Below, piece after piece: positions 1 through 7,319 of a stretch of 54,466 nucleotides of DNA. The stretch comes from an uncultured Lachnospiraceae bacterium (GTDB lineage Bacteria; Bacillota; Clostridia; Lachnospirales; Lachnospiraceae): the NCBI GenBank assembly GCA_934408585.1, contig CAKRVA010000011.1, positions 1 to 54,466 of the forward strand, in the 5' to 3' direction. Position 1 is the stretch's first letter. The number at the start of each line of letters is the position of its first letter. A program made the translations under genes and the position numbers. The notes below the pieces were generated by a model. The model searched no databases. It had not been told where the DNA came from and was given only the letters and a program-made list of their open reading frames with translations.

Positions 1-38
1 GAAAATACTGACTTTTTGCCTCTCTAATACGGCAAAAT

Positions 39-105
39 CCTCGGCTTTTTGCCGAGGACTTTGTCTACAGTCTGAGGGGACTGACCAACGTCAGTCCTCT
101 TTTTT
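39..105. terminator. Two terminator hairpins after the DUF4097 gene
   Basis: CCTCGGC and GCCGAGG (39-45/51-57) form one stem; on the minus strand it is followed by a short T run, so it suits the leftward DUF4097 gene. GGACTGAC and GTCAGTCC (78-85/90-97) form a second stem followed on the plus strand by a T-rich run, so it would stop rightward transcription entering from outside the window. Together they look like a convergent terminator pair. Confidence 0.6.
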
Positions 106-1021
106 ATTCTTCAAAATCCACTTCCACATTTCCTGTACTGCAGTCTATTGTCATGTTACGATCCGAGTCGTTATCCATACTCTTGCTGCCGCCAAAACCA
201 CTGAGGTTTATTTTTCCGATACGGATACTGCCAAGTGCACAGGAAAGTTCATAATTATAATCCTCTTCCCTGCCTGTCAGCCTTGCAACCACCTGACCTG
301 TTGCACAATTAATTTCCATATCTTCTTTTACTTCTCCCTGAAACTGGCATTCTCCAATCGCTACATCAATATCCGCATTTTGACTTCTGACATTTTTACA
401 AATAATCTGTCCTGCTCCGACACTCAGTGAAAGATTCTCTACTTCCAAATCAGAAAGTGTTACCTGACCTGCACCCAAATCCAGCTCAATCTGCTCGGGA
501 TTGTAATTTTGTGGTATTTCTATAACACATTTTATGACATTTTTAGGACCATCCCCCAGCAATATTCCGCCGGTTGACTTCATATCAAGTGACAATGTTC
601 CACCACTTACCGAATAATCCCAGGAACCTACACCCTGCAGTTCCATTGCAATTTGGTCCACATTTCCTTTTCGGATTTCGAATTCACCTGCTCCAAGGGA
701 AATCGCCATATCCTGTACTTCTTCTGTTGAAAACTCATAAGAAGCATCCTGCATACCAATTTCTTCTCCGTTAATCACAAGCTTATCTTCCCTGCCATTT
801 TCTGCAGAAGATAAATTGATTCCCCATCCTCCATCTGGAAAAGAAATCTGAACTCCCGTCCGCTCTGCTACCTGTTCAAATGTATCCAGAACCTCTCCGG
901 ACCTCATCGCATTTCTTATGTTCCTATATCCGCCAAATACCAGACTGATTCCCATCAAAACAACTCCCAGTGCAGCAAGTATTCCGGCTGCAATCAGACT
1001 TATTTTCGTAAATTTTTTCAT
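104..1021 (-). CDS. DUF4097 family adhesin-like beta-helix membrane protein
   Basis: The 305-residue product has an N-terminal lysine-rich tail and one membrane segment at about residues 7-30. Behind it is a repetitive region in which short beta-strand motifs with alternating Gly, Asp and hydrophobic residues recur (for example SLGAGEFEI, LDLGAGQVTLSDL and LSVGAGQIICKNV). That pattern is typical of DUF4097, predicted to form a beta-helix outside the membrane. It is the last gene of a PadR/DUF1700/DUF4097 operon and starts two bases after the DUF1700 stop. In this family the trio is generally linked to envelope stress or membrane homeostasis, but the biochemical role is unknown. Confidence 0.8.
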   Translation of the reverse strand: MKKFTKISLIAAGILAALGVVLMGISLVFGGYRNIRNAMRSGEVLDTFEQVAERTGVQISFPDGGWGINLSSAENGREDKLVINGEEIGMQDASYEFSTEEVQDMAISLGAGEFEIRKGNVDQIAMELQGVGSWDYSVSGGTLSLDMKSTGGILLGDGPKNVIKCVIEIPQNYNPEQIELDLGAGQVTLSDLEVENLSLSVGAGQIICKNVRSQNADIDVAIGECQFQGEVKEDMEINCATGQVVARLTGREEDYNYELSCALGSIRIGKINLSGFGGSKSMDNDSDRNMTIDCSTGNVEVDFEE

Positions 1022-1023
1022 AA

Positions 1024-1668
1024 CTAGCCCCTCCCCTTTTCTTTATGGAATATTTTCTTCCATAATAATGCCATTCCACGACACATTGCCGGTATTGCAA
1101 CTCCTACAAGCAGCACGGTAAGAATCATAAACAGAATTCCAATTGCTCCCATCAATAAGGCCGAACCTATTAATGCAATTGCTAGCCAAAAGCTCTCGGG
1201 AACGATAATAAATCCTACAATGAGAAATACCACTCCACATACAAACAGCGCCAATGCCGTTACTCCAAATGCCAAAACAATGGAAAGAAGGGTAGCTATC
1301 ACTGCCAGTGCAACCCCGAGAAGAGCTGCTGCCAGAGAGAGAATCAACGGTGAACCAAAGATTACTCCGATTACGATCAAAACAATTGCCCATGCCGGTA
1401 ACGAATCTTTCTTTTCTTCTGCTGCGGGTGCCGGCTCCGGTGTCTGCTGAGGTGGTATATTTTCCGGCTGTTTCTGAAATCCCAATCCTTCTTTTACAAC
1501 CTTTGCAACCTGCTCCGGACTTTCCAGATCCATAATTACCTGTTGCTCATTTTCTTCTCCTGCATCATTAAAATAATCATTATAATATGTAAGTGCCTCT
1601 TCTTTTTCATTCGGCGATATATCTGAAAGCAGTTCTTCCAGGCGCCTCATAAACTCAAATCTATTCAT
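1024..1668 (-). CDS. HAAS-domain (DUF1700) membrane protein
   Basis: The first 60 or so residues, beginning MNRFEFMRRLEELL and including YYNDYFNDAG, match the HAAS/DUF1700 signature. A proline-rich linker follows, then four hydrophobic membrane segments to the C-terminus. I start it at the ATG at 1668 because GGGAGGA lies six bases upstream; the alternative ATG at 1686 lies inside the PadR gene with no such site. The start overlaps the PadR stop by eight bases (ATGAATAG), so translation is probably coupled. HAAS proteins are usually partners of an adjacent PadR regulator and may sense or relay membrane state; that role is inferred. Confidence 0.8.
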   Translation of the reverse strand: MNRFEFMRRLEELLSDISPNEKEEALTYYNDYFNDAGEENEQQVIMDLESPEQVAKVVKEGLGFQKQPENIPPQQTPEPAPAAEEKKDSLPAWAIVLIVIGVIFGSPLILSLAAALLGVALAVIATLLSIVLAFGVTALALFVCGVVFLIVGFIIVPESFWLAIALIGSALLMGAIGILFMILTVLLVGVAIPAMCRGMALLWKKIFHKEKGRG

Positions 1669-1987
1669 GCTCGAATCCTCCCTCAAAAATTTGATTTATC
1701 TTCTGTGAATACGCCTTCCATTCCTTATGATACATTGCAAGCTGTTCCTTTCCCTTTTCGGTAACCATATAATATCTGCGGTTTCTGCCGGCACATTCCC
1801 GGTCATAAACCGTCAGGCACTCATCTTTCTGTAATCGCCGGAGTACCGGATACAGCGTCGATTCGGAAAGTGCAATAATGGTACGAACATCCTGTGTAAT
1901 TTTATAACCATATGCTCCCTCCGGTTCCTTTGCAACAACAGCCAGAACAATCGCGTCAAGCAATGCTGCTCCTGTATTAAATACCAT
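1661..1987 (-). CDS. PadR family transcriptional regulator
   Basis: The 108-residue product is the size of a stand-alone PadR-s1 protein. It shows the family pattern: an N-terminal LLDAIVLAVVA helix, GAYGYKITQDV, SESTLYPVLRRLQKDECL (recognition helix and start of the wing) and RRYYMVTEKGKEQL. A C-terminal helix would mediate dimerisation. It is the first gene of the operon with DUF1700 and DUF4097. The promoter upstream is overlapped by a near-palindromic element, so autorepression is likely. The inducing signal cannot be read from sequence. Confidence 0.9.
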   Translation of the reverse strand: MVFNTGAALLDAIVLAVVAKEPEGAYGYKITQDVRTIIALSESTLYPVLRRLQKDECLTVYDRECAGRNRRYYMVTEKGKEQLAMYHKEWKAYSQKINQIFEGGFEHE

Positions 1988-2048
1988 CGACTCTCTCCTT
2001 TCTTTCGTGTTTGTCTAAATCTGCTCATTACATTCACTAAATCTGCGC

Positions 2049-2104
2049 AATATTATACGCGGTATAATATTGTTTTCAAAACATACTATACCGCGTATAA
2101 TATT
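2049..2104 (-). promoter_or_regulatory. PadR operon promoter with paired operators
   Basis: A perfect 18-bp inverted repeat, AATATTATACGCGGTATA at 2049-2066 and its complement at 2087-2104, is separated by 20 bases. Each arm is itself nearly palindromic around TATAC-CGCG-TATA. On the minus strand TTGAAA (2074-2079) and TATAAT (2052-2057) are 16 bases apart, so one arm covers the -10 box and the other lies just upstream of the -35 box. ATAC/GTAT half-sites are common in PadR operators. Confidence 0.75.
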
Positions 2105-2117
2105 ATATGTCAATATA

Positions 2118-3437
2118 TTATTTTGCTTTTAAATAAAAAGCACTGTACGGAGGTAACTCCATTCCTCCGTGGAACTCGATTTCTTCCCCGGAAATCAAGT
2201 CCACAAGCCGTTCTGTTCCCGCATCAAATCCTGCATAGAATGGACTGTCCTGTGCATTGATTGCCACGTATACCCTCTCCTCATCGCTATATCTTTCAAA
2301 CACGCACTGCCCGTTTGTCAGTACCTTAGAGTAAAATGCTCCATAATTTAATGCATAAGATTGCTTCTTTGCTGCTGCCAGTTTACTGATAAACAATGAC
2401 AACTCATTAAACTGCGGTTCTTCAAAGCATGGACGCAATGCCGGGTCACCCTGTCCTTTGTCCCCCTTTGCTCCCCATTCGCTTCCATAATAAATACATG
2501 GGATTCCGGGCATTCCAAAACATAACGCATAAATCAGCGGCAGATGTTTTTCATTATTCAATATACTTGCCACTCTCGTCACATCATGATTATCCACAAA
2601 AGACAGTAAATGCTTTCCTTTATATAAGGTCCAGTTTTCCGGCCCAAACTGCCGCAGCAGAGAATGGTTGATTTCAAACAAATTCATGCTGTTAAAGCTG
2701 GAATACAATCCTTTATAACATTCGTAATTTGTCGCCGAATGAAGCATACTGTCATTCATAAGCCTGTTATAATCTCCGTGAAGCATCTCCCCCAAAAGAT
2801 AGAAATCCTGTTTCCAGCCATCCGTATGACTCCGCAATGTTCTTACAAAGTTTTCATCCAGACAATAGGCAACATCCAGCCGCAGACCATCAATATCAAA
2901 TTCATCAATCCAATACTTTACGGCATCTAATATATGTGCTACTACTTCGGGATTTTGCAGATTCAGTTTTACCAGATCATAATTTCCTTCCCAGCCTTCA
3001 TACCATAAACCATCATTATAATTGGAGTTTCCTCCAAAATTAATATGAAACCAATGAACATATCTTGAATTTTCACGGTTCTTGAGAACATCCTGAAACG
3101 CATAAAATCCGCGACCGACATGATTAAATACTCCGTCCAGTACGACACGGATTCCATTTTCGTGTAATTTCTGACAGACCTCTTTAAAATCTTCATTTGT
3201 TCCAAGGCGGACATCTACCTTTTTATAATCTCTCGTATTATATCCATGGGTATCCGATTCAAACAATGGTGAAAAATAAATCGCATTGATTCCCAACCGC
3301 TTCATATGTGGAATCCATTCTTCCACTTTCTTTATTTTATGGGTCAGCACACCATCGTTCTCAAAGGGTGCCCCACAAAATCCCAATGGATAAATCTGAT
3401 AAAATACACTTTCATAAGCCCAAAACTGATGATTCAT
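2118..3437 (-). CDS. GH13 alpha-amylase family glucosidase, cytoplasmic
   Basis: This 439-residue protein is a compact GH13 enzyme. Visible family motifs are DGVFNHVGRG (101-110), GLRLDVAY with the nucleophile Asp188, LLGEMLH with the acid/base Glu217, and FVDNHDVTR with the third catalytic Asp285. There is no signal peptide and no N-terminal carbohydrate-binding domain, so it should act inside the cell on imported maltodextrins or related oligosaccharides. The length and motifs resemble the neopullulanase/cyclomaltodextrinase group without its N-terminal domain; exact specificity is not clear. GGGAGG lies upstream of the ATG. It is monocistronic between the PadR operon and the helicase. Confidence 0.88.
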   Translation of the reverse strand: MNHQFWAYESVFYQIYPLGFCGAPFENDGVLTHKIKKVEEWIPHMKRLGINAIYFSPLFESDTHGYNTRDYKKVDVRLGTNEDFKEVCQKLHENGIRVVLDGVFNHVGRGFYAFQDVLKNRENSRYVHWFHINFGGNSNYNDGLWYEGWEGNYDLVKLNLQNPEVVAHILDAVKYWIDEFDIDGLRLDVAYCLDENFVRTLRSHTDGWKQDFYLLGEMLHGDYNRLMNDSMLHSATNYECYKGLYSSFNSMNLFEINHSLLRQFGPENWTLYKGKHLLSFVDNHDVTRVASILNNEKHLPLIYALCFGMPGIPCIYYGSEWGAKGDKGQGDPALRPCFEEPQFNELSLFISKLAAAKKQSYALNYGAFYSKVLTNGQCVFERYSDEERVYVAINAQDSPFYAGFDAGTERLVDLISGEEIEFHGGMELPPYSAFYLKAK

Positions 3438-3474
3438 TACGATTTTCCTCCCTTTATATAGGTAAAAACTCTTT

Positions 3475-3514
3475 ATTATACAATTCAGTCAATTTTGCAC
3501 CTCACATAATTGAC
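3475..3514 (-). promoter_or_regulatory. Probable promoter of the GH13 gene with an inverted repeat
   Basis: A minus-strand TATAAT (3475-3480) lies 38 bases before the GH13 start, with no good -35 box at normal spacing. Where a -35 box would be, there is an inverted repeat GTCAATT (3488-3494) and AATTGAC (3508-3514) spaced by 13 bases. A poor -35 box with a dyad over it suggests an activator-dependent promoter; the regulator is unknown. Confidence 0.4.
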
Positions 3515-3583
3515 CAGTTCAGTATTTTTTACTTTTACAATCATTTTTCATTCAAATATTTGTTGATAACTATTTTCAAAATA

Positions 3584-3691
3584 TGTCATTTTTAAAAAGA
3601 AATCCCCAGTTTCCACATAGTTATCCACAATGACATATTTGTCATATATGATGACTTGTATAACTTATGCCTTAGAAAATGACGTCATTTT
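3584..3691. repeat. Cluster of TGTCAT/ATGACA elements with a 16-bp palindrome
   Basis: This AT-rich gap between the helicase stop and the GH13 promoter holds several copies of the same short word in both orientations: ATGTCAT near 3584, TGACATATTTGTCA at 3631-3644, ATGATGAC near 3650, and the perfect palindrome AAAATGACGTCATTTT at 3676-3691. The palindrome is eight bases past the helicase stop and could also work as a weak terminator. A single DnaA-box match, TTATCCACA, is at 3621-3629. Confidence 0.4.
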
Positions 3692-3698
3692 GCAATTT

Positions 3699-6068
3699 TC
3701 AGAGCCATTCGTTCCAAAATCTTTCTATTTCATGTCCAATCCCCTGCAAAGAGATATCCACATACTCTCTCCATTCTCTTGGAAACATTCGTTGATACGG
3801 TGGCGTCAAAAAACGCTCGTCCAGCAAAGCTACAATTCCAACATCCTCTGCCGTCCGGATAACCCTGCCTGCCGCCTGCATAACCTTGTTCATTCCCGGA
3901 TAGCGATATGCATAATCAAATCCATTATCTCCCTGGCGTTCAAAATATTTCTTTAAAATTTCACGCTCATTGCATACCATGGGGAACCCGGTTCCCACAA
4001 TAATTGCACCAATCAGCCGGTCATTCTTTAAATCGATTCCTTCACTAAAAATTCCTCCCAGAACACAAAAGCCAAGCAGGGTTTCTTCTTCTCCCGCACA
4101 CTCGCTGAATCTACTTAAAAACTCTTCTCTGCTCTGTTCGTTCATGTATTCATCCTGTACAAGGCATTCCTGGTTTGCTTCTTGAAAATGCTCTTCATAT
4201 AAATCCAACACCTTATGTAAAAAAGCATACGATGGAAAGAATACCATATAATTTCCATCACGCATCTGGACAATACGGTGGATATAGGATGCAATATTGT
4301 AATATTCCATATCATTGCGCCTGGAATATTTGCTTGTGACATCATTTGCAATAAACAGTCCCTTACGCCTCACATCAAACACCGATTTGGCGTAAACCTC
4401 ATAATCCCCTTCCTGTGCTCCAAGCAGCTGCTTATAGTACTGAATTGGCAGAAGCGTGGCAGAAAACAGGATGGTGCTGCGCCCCCGCATCATACATTCC
4501 AACAGATTGCGGGAAGGATTTACATTGAACAGCTTCAACTCAAAGCAGTTATTCTCCGTAAACTGCGTATATATTTCATAATGCTCGTCCAGTTTTTCAT
4601 GAATCAGCAGAAAATGGGAAAGCTTAAAGTAAAACTCCAGCAGTTCCTCCCGGATGGGACTCTCTTCATGATCCTCCAGATAATTTTCTATGGACCCGGA
4701 TAATCGGATTACTCCACGCACAAACGGAGCAATATCTTCCTCCTCCCAGCAAAGATACTCCTCGCAGGAACGTTTCAGCTCCAGCAGTTCCTTATTACAT
4801 TTTTCCAGATTCCGGTAAATCCAGGAATCATAATCCTTTACTACTTTTTTCAGGGAGAGAAACTCTTCCTTTTGGAGAGTCGCGCTATACATTTCTCTTC
4901 CCCGGTCTACCAGATTATGAGCCTCATCAATCAGAAATAGATAATCCTCTCTTACTCCCTCCGAAAAGAAACGCTTGAGATAAACATGCGGGTCAAACAA
5001 ATAATTGTAATCGCATATAATCATATCTGCAAAAAGGCTCATGTCCAGACTCATTTCAAATGGACACACCTGATGCTTCTGTGCATACTCTTCGATTTTT
5101 TCCCTGTTAAAATTATCTTCATGAATCAGCAAATCATAAATGGCATCATTGATACGGTCAAAGTGTCCCTTAGCATAGGGACATGCTACCGGATTGCATT
5201 CCGTTTCTTCCATAAAACAGATTTTTTCTTTTGCCGTAAGAATTACCGATTTCATACGTAATTTCTGCCCTCGGAGAATGTTTAAGGTTTCATCCGCAAC
5301 TGTTCTGGTAATCGTTTTGGCAGTGAGATAGAATATTCTCTGCCCCATGCCCTCTCCCATGGCCTTAATTGCCGGAAAGACCGTAGATATCGTCTTACCG
5401 ACACCTGTCGGTGCTTCCAGAAACAGTTTTCGGCGATGGTATATCGTCTGATATACATAGGTCACCAAATCCTTCTGACCACTCCGGTATTCAAATGGAA
5501 ATACGAGTCCCTGAATCGACTGTTGCCGTAGCTCCTGCCATTCATACTGGAAATCCGCCCACTTTTGATACTGTCCAATCAAATCCATAAACCAGTTTTC
5601 CAACTGTCGCATTGTATATTCAAAATGGAAATACCGGATTTCTTCGGTATCGATATTGCAATAAGTAATTCGGACACGTACTGCTGGAAGTCCATTTTGT
5701 TTTCCATAAAAATATGCATAACAGCATGCCTGTGCAACATGAACCTGGTCTGCCTCTTTCATTTTATGGATTTCACGGTAAGTACCCTTTATCTCATCGA
5801 TGGTAACAAGTTCATCCGCATTCTGTTCTCTGGAATCAATAATTCCATCCGCACGTCCTTCAATTACAATGTGGTAATTGGGTGTTTCATGCACAAAACA
5901 GAGCGGAACTTCTGCATGATAATCAGCCCCCATTCTCCGCTGTATCATGCGGTGAATACGGCTTCCCTCCTGCATTGCATTTTCAGGAGCAACTGTTTTT
6001 CGATGATCTATATCTCCCGACCGGAGTATGAATTCTACAAGGTTTCGTACAGAAACATGTACTTCCAT
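3699..6068 (-). CDS. DinG/XPD-like DNA helicase with N-terminal PD-(D/E)XK domain
   Basis: This 789-residue superfamily 2 helicase carries an extra N-terminal domain. Residues 30-130 resemble a RecB/Cas4-type PD-(D/E)XK nuclease: EGRADG (70-75) followed by IDEIKG (90-95). The helicase core has Walker A APTGVGKT (219-226), four cysteines (284, 291, 296, 335) placed like the XPD/DinG iron-sulfur cluster, and a DEAH box (381-384). C-terminal motifs include GGIFSEGIDL and QAAGRVIRT. By homology it is a 5'-3' DNA helicase that unwinds damaged or structured DNA. Whether the nuclease-like domain cuts is not shown. The gene stands alone, next to other repair genes. Confidence 0.88.
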   Translation of the reverse strand: MEVHVSVRNLVEFILRSGDIDHRKTVAPENAMQEGSRIHRMIQRRMGADYHAEVPLCFVHETPNYHIVIEGRADGIIDSREQNADELVTIDEIKGTYREIHKMKEADQVHVAQACCYAYFYGKQNGLPAVRVRITYCNIDTEEIRYFHFEYTMRQLENWFMDLIGQYQKWADFQYEWQELRQQSIQGLVFPFEYRSGQKDLVTYVYQTIYHRRKLFLEAPTGVGKTISTVFPAIKAMGEGMGQRIFYLTAKTITRTVADETLNILRGQKLRMKSVILTAKEKICFMEETECNPVACPYAKGHFDRINDAIYDLLIHEDNFNREKIEEYAQKHQVCPFEMSLDMSLFADMIICDYNYLFDPHVYLKRFFSEGVREDYLFLIDEAHNLVDRGREMYSATLQKEEFLSLKKVVKDYDSWIYRNLEKCNKELLELKRSCEEYLCWEEEDIAPFVRGVIRLSGSIENYLEDHEESPIREELLEFYFKLSHFLLIHEKLDEHYEIYTQFTENNCFELKLFNVNPSRNLLECMMRGRSTILFSATLLPIQYYKQLLGAQEGDYEVYAKSVFDVRRKGLFIANDVTSKYSRRNDMEYYNIASYIHRIVQMRDGNYMVFFPSYAFLHKVLDLYEEHFQEANQECLVQDEYMNEQSREEFLSRFSECAGEEETLLGFCVLGGIFSEGIDLKNDRLIGAIIVGTGFPMVCNEREILKKYFERQGDNGFDYAYRYPGMNKVMQAAGRVIRTAEDVGIVALLDERFLTPPYQRMFPREWREYVDISLQGIGHEIERFWNEWL

Positions 6069-6117
6069 ATGTTGTCCCTTTATCTTTCTTTCGCACTGGT
6101 TCTAATAAAATGAAGAA

Positions 6118-6156
6118 ACTCCCTAAAAAGATTGTAAGCAATCCTTCTCAGGGAGT
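6118..6156 (-). terminator. Intrinsic terminator of the HPr-like gene
   Basis: On the minus strand GATTG-CTTA-CAATC followed by five T residues forms a terminator. It is nested inside an outer stem, ACTCCCT (6118-6124) with AGGGAGT (6150-6156), giving a two-tier hairpin 30 bases past the HPr-like stop. Confidence 0.7.
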
Positions 6157-6185
6157 CCATATCTTATGTCTAACTTTATCGGTCA

Positions 6186-6413
6186 TTAACTTGCAATTGC
6201 CAAATGACTAAGAAGCTTTTCAAACTCACTATTATATCCATTATAGGATACTGTTAATACCTTGCTTAAATCCAAACCCAACACGCCTACGATTGATTTG
6301 GCATCTACTACATATCTGTTATAAAATACGTCAATGTCAAAATCACATCTGGAAGCTGCGTTTACAAAAGCTTTCACGTCATCTGCGCGCAATTTGATTT
6401 TACGCTGTACCAT
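6186..6413 (-). CDS. HPr-like phosphocarrier paralogue lacking the active-site histidine
   Basis: The 75-residue product has the length and fold pattern of HPr: an N-terminal strand, a helix with AFVNAASRCDFDIDV, then DAKSIVGVLGLDL matching the HPr KSIMGVMSL segment, and a final helix FEKLLSHL. The canonical GLHARPA loop, which holds the phosphorylated His15, is replaced by LRADDVKAFV, and the protein has no histidine before residue 70. Ser40 occupies the place of the regulatory Ser46. It therefore cannot act as a normal sugar phosphotransferase carrier; a regulatory role through the serine is possible but inferred. AAGGTG lies five bases before the ATG. No other phosphotransferase genes are nearby. 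Confidence 0.78.
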   Translation of the reverse strand: MVQRKIKLRADDVKAFVNAASRCDFDIDVFYNRYVVDAKSIVGVLGLDLSKVLTVSYNGYNSEFEKLLSHLAIAS

Positions 6414-6446
6414 ACGCTCACCTTACTTTCTACTACTTGGCACCAC

Positions 6447-6513
6447 CTAAATGGAAACACTTCCATAGATTCCCAATTCTAGTGGTTCTAAGAAAGATTA
6501 CCACTCCATTTAG
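6447..6513 (-). other. Structured leader or terminator region before the HPr-like gene
   Basis: Between the TIGR03915 stop and the HPr-like start, CTAAATGGA (6447-6455) pairs with TCCATTTAG (6505-6513). Inside it AGTGGT (6481-6486) pairs with ACCACT (6500-6505). A competing small hairpin ATGGAA/TTCCAT (6451-6456/6461-6466) and a distal AAACACT/AGTGTTT pairing on the minus strand give alternative folds. It could be a terminator without a strong U tract or a regulatory leader. I do not recognise a known RNA family. Confidence 0.35.
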
Positions 6514-6533
6514 TGTTTGTAAAGTAGCTGTTC

Positions 6534-7316
6534 TTATTTTCTTGCATTCTGCTGAAACTCTGTCATATACTCCCGGTAACGAAGTGGCAACATGTTCATC
6601 TGAAGCCTCGGATTTTCTCGTTCTTTTATGGATATTGTATGAAAAAATTCCGTAAACAGTTCCCCGTATATTTTTTCTTTATCCGAGAGCTTATCTTCTA
6701 TTGTAGACGCTTTTTCCTTTCCATATACAAGATACCAGTCCTTTTTTGCTTCATGAACTGCAAAAATACGGTGATGTACATCATAAATCACAAAATTTTC
6801 CAATGGTAGCCTGTCGGCAAAATGTGGTACAAGAAATGTGATGATATTATTTTTCGGTTCAATTTCCGCATAGAGCAATCCCGACTTTAACTCCCTGAAA
6901 CGAAGAAATTCAATATGGGCATGCGCCTCCTTCCCAACGTTTCTGGAAAGTTCAAAAGTTCTGTAGATATAAGGATTCGTAAGATTTTCCAATATGTTTT
7001 TCTGATTTTTCATGCGAAGCCCTTCTGCCACCGTATGAAAAACAGCATCCGCCTTATCGCTTTCCTTGGACGCCATTGCCTGACACAATCGGTAATACGT
7101 ATCTGTGCCAAAACTTCGAAGAATCCTTGAAGACACCTTCCGCGTTTTCTCTTCATCCGGCAAGCATCTCCGATAAGTAGCAAACAATCGGAAGTTGTCC
7201 TCTTCGCTGGTACATAAATGAATCTGCTCCGTTGGTATTTTTAACAAATAGGCATCGTATATTGCTGTAAAAATTCCTTCGATGGAATCTTCACAGATAA
7301 GATAAATTTCTTCCAT
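6534..7316 (-). CDS. TIGR03915 family putative DNA repair protein (DUF4130)
   Basis: I recognise this 260-residue protein as the TIGR03915 family, whose C-terminal half is DUF4130 (here FELSRNVGKEAHAHIEFLRF, then PHFADRLPLENFVIYDVHH). The family is nearly always next to the TIGR03916 radical-SAM protein, as here: it starts three bases after that gene's stop, so the two are co-transcribed and the products probably form a complex. The family is thought to act in DNA repair or modification on the basis of its resemblance to uracil-DNA glycosylase-type proteins and its neighbours, without a proven reaction. The operon promoter carries a LexA-type box, which supports a damage-response role. Confidence 0.85.
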   Translation of the reverse strand: MEEIYLICEDSIEGIFTAIYDAYLLKIPTEQIHLCTSEEDNFRLFATYRRCLPDEEKTRKVSSRILRSFGTDTYYRLCQAMASKESDKADAVFHTVAEGLRMKNQKNILENLTNPYIYRTFELSRNVGKEAHAHIEFLRFRELKSGLLYAEIEPKNNIITFLVPHFADRLPLENFVIYDVHHRIFAVHEAKKDWYLVYGKEKASTIEDKLSDKEKIYGELFTEFFHTISIKERENPRLQMNMLPLRYREYMTEFQQNARK

Positions 7317-7319
7317 CTG

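Noticed and set aside
3621..3629. DnaA box suggesting a replication origin
   Set aside because: Only one perfect box is seen, with no cluster, and neither dnaA nor dnaN is nearby.
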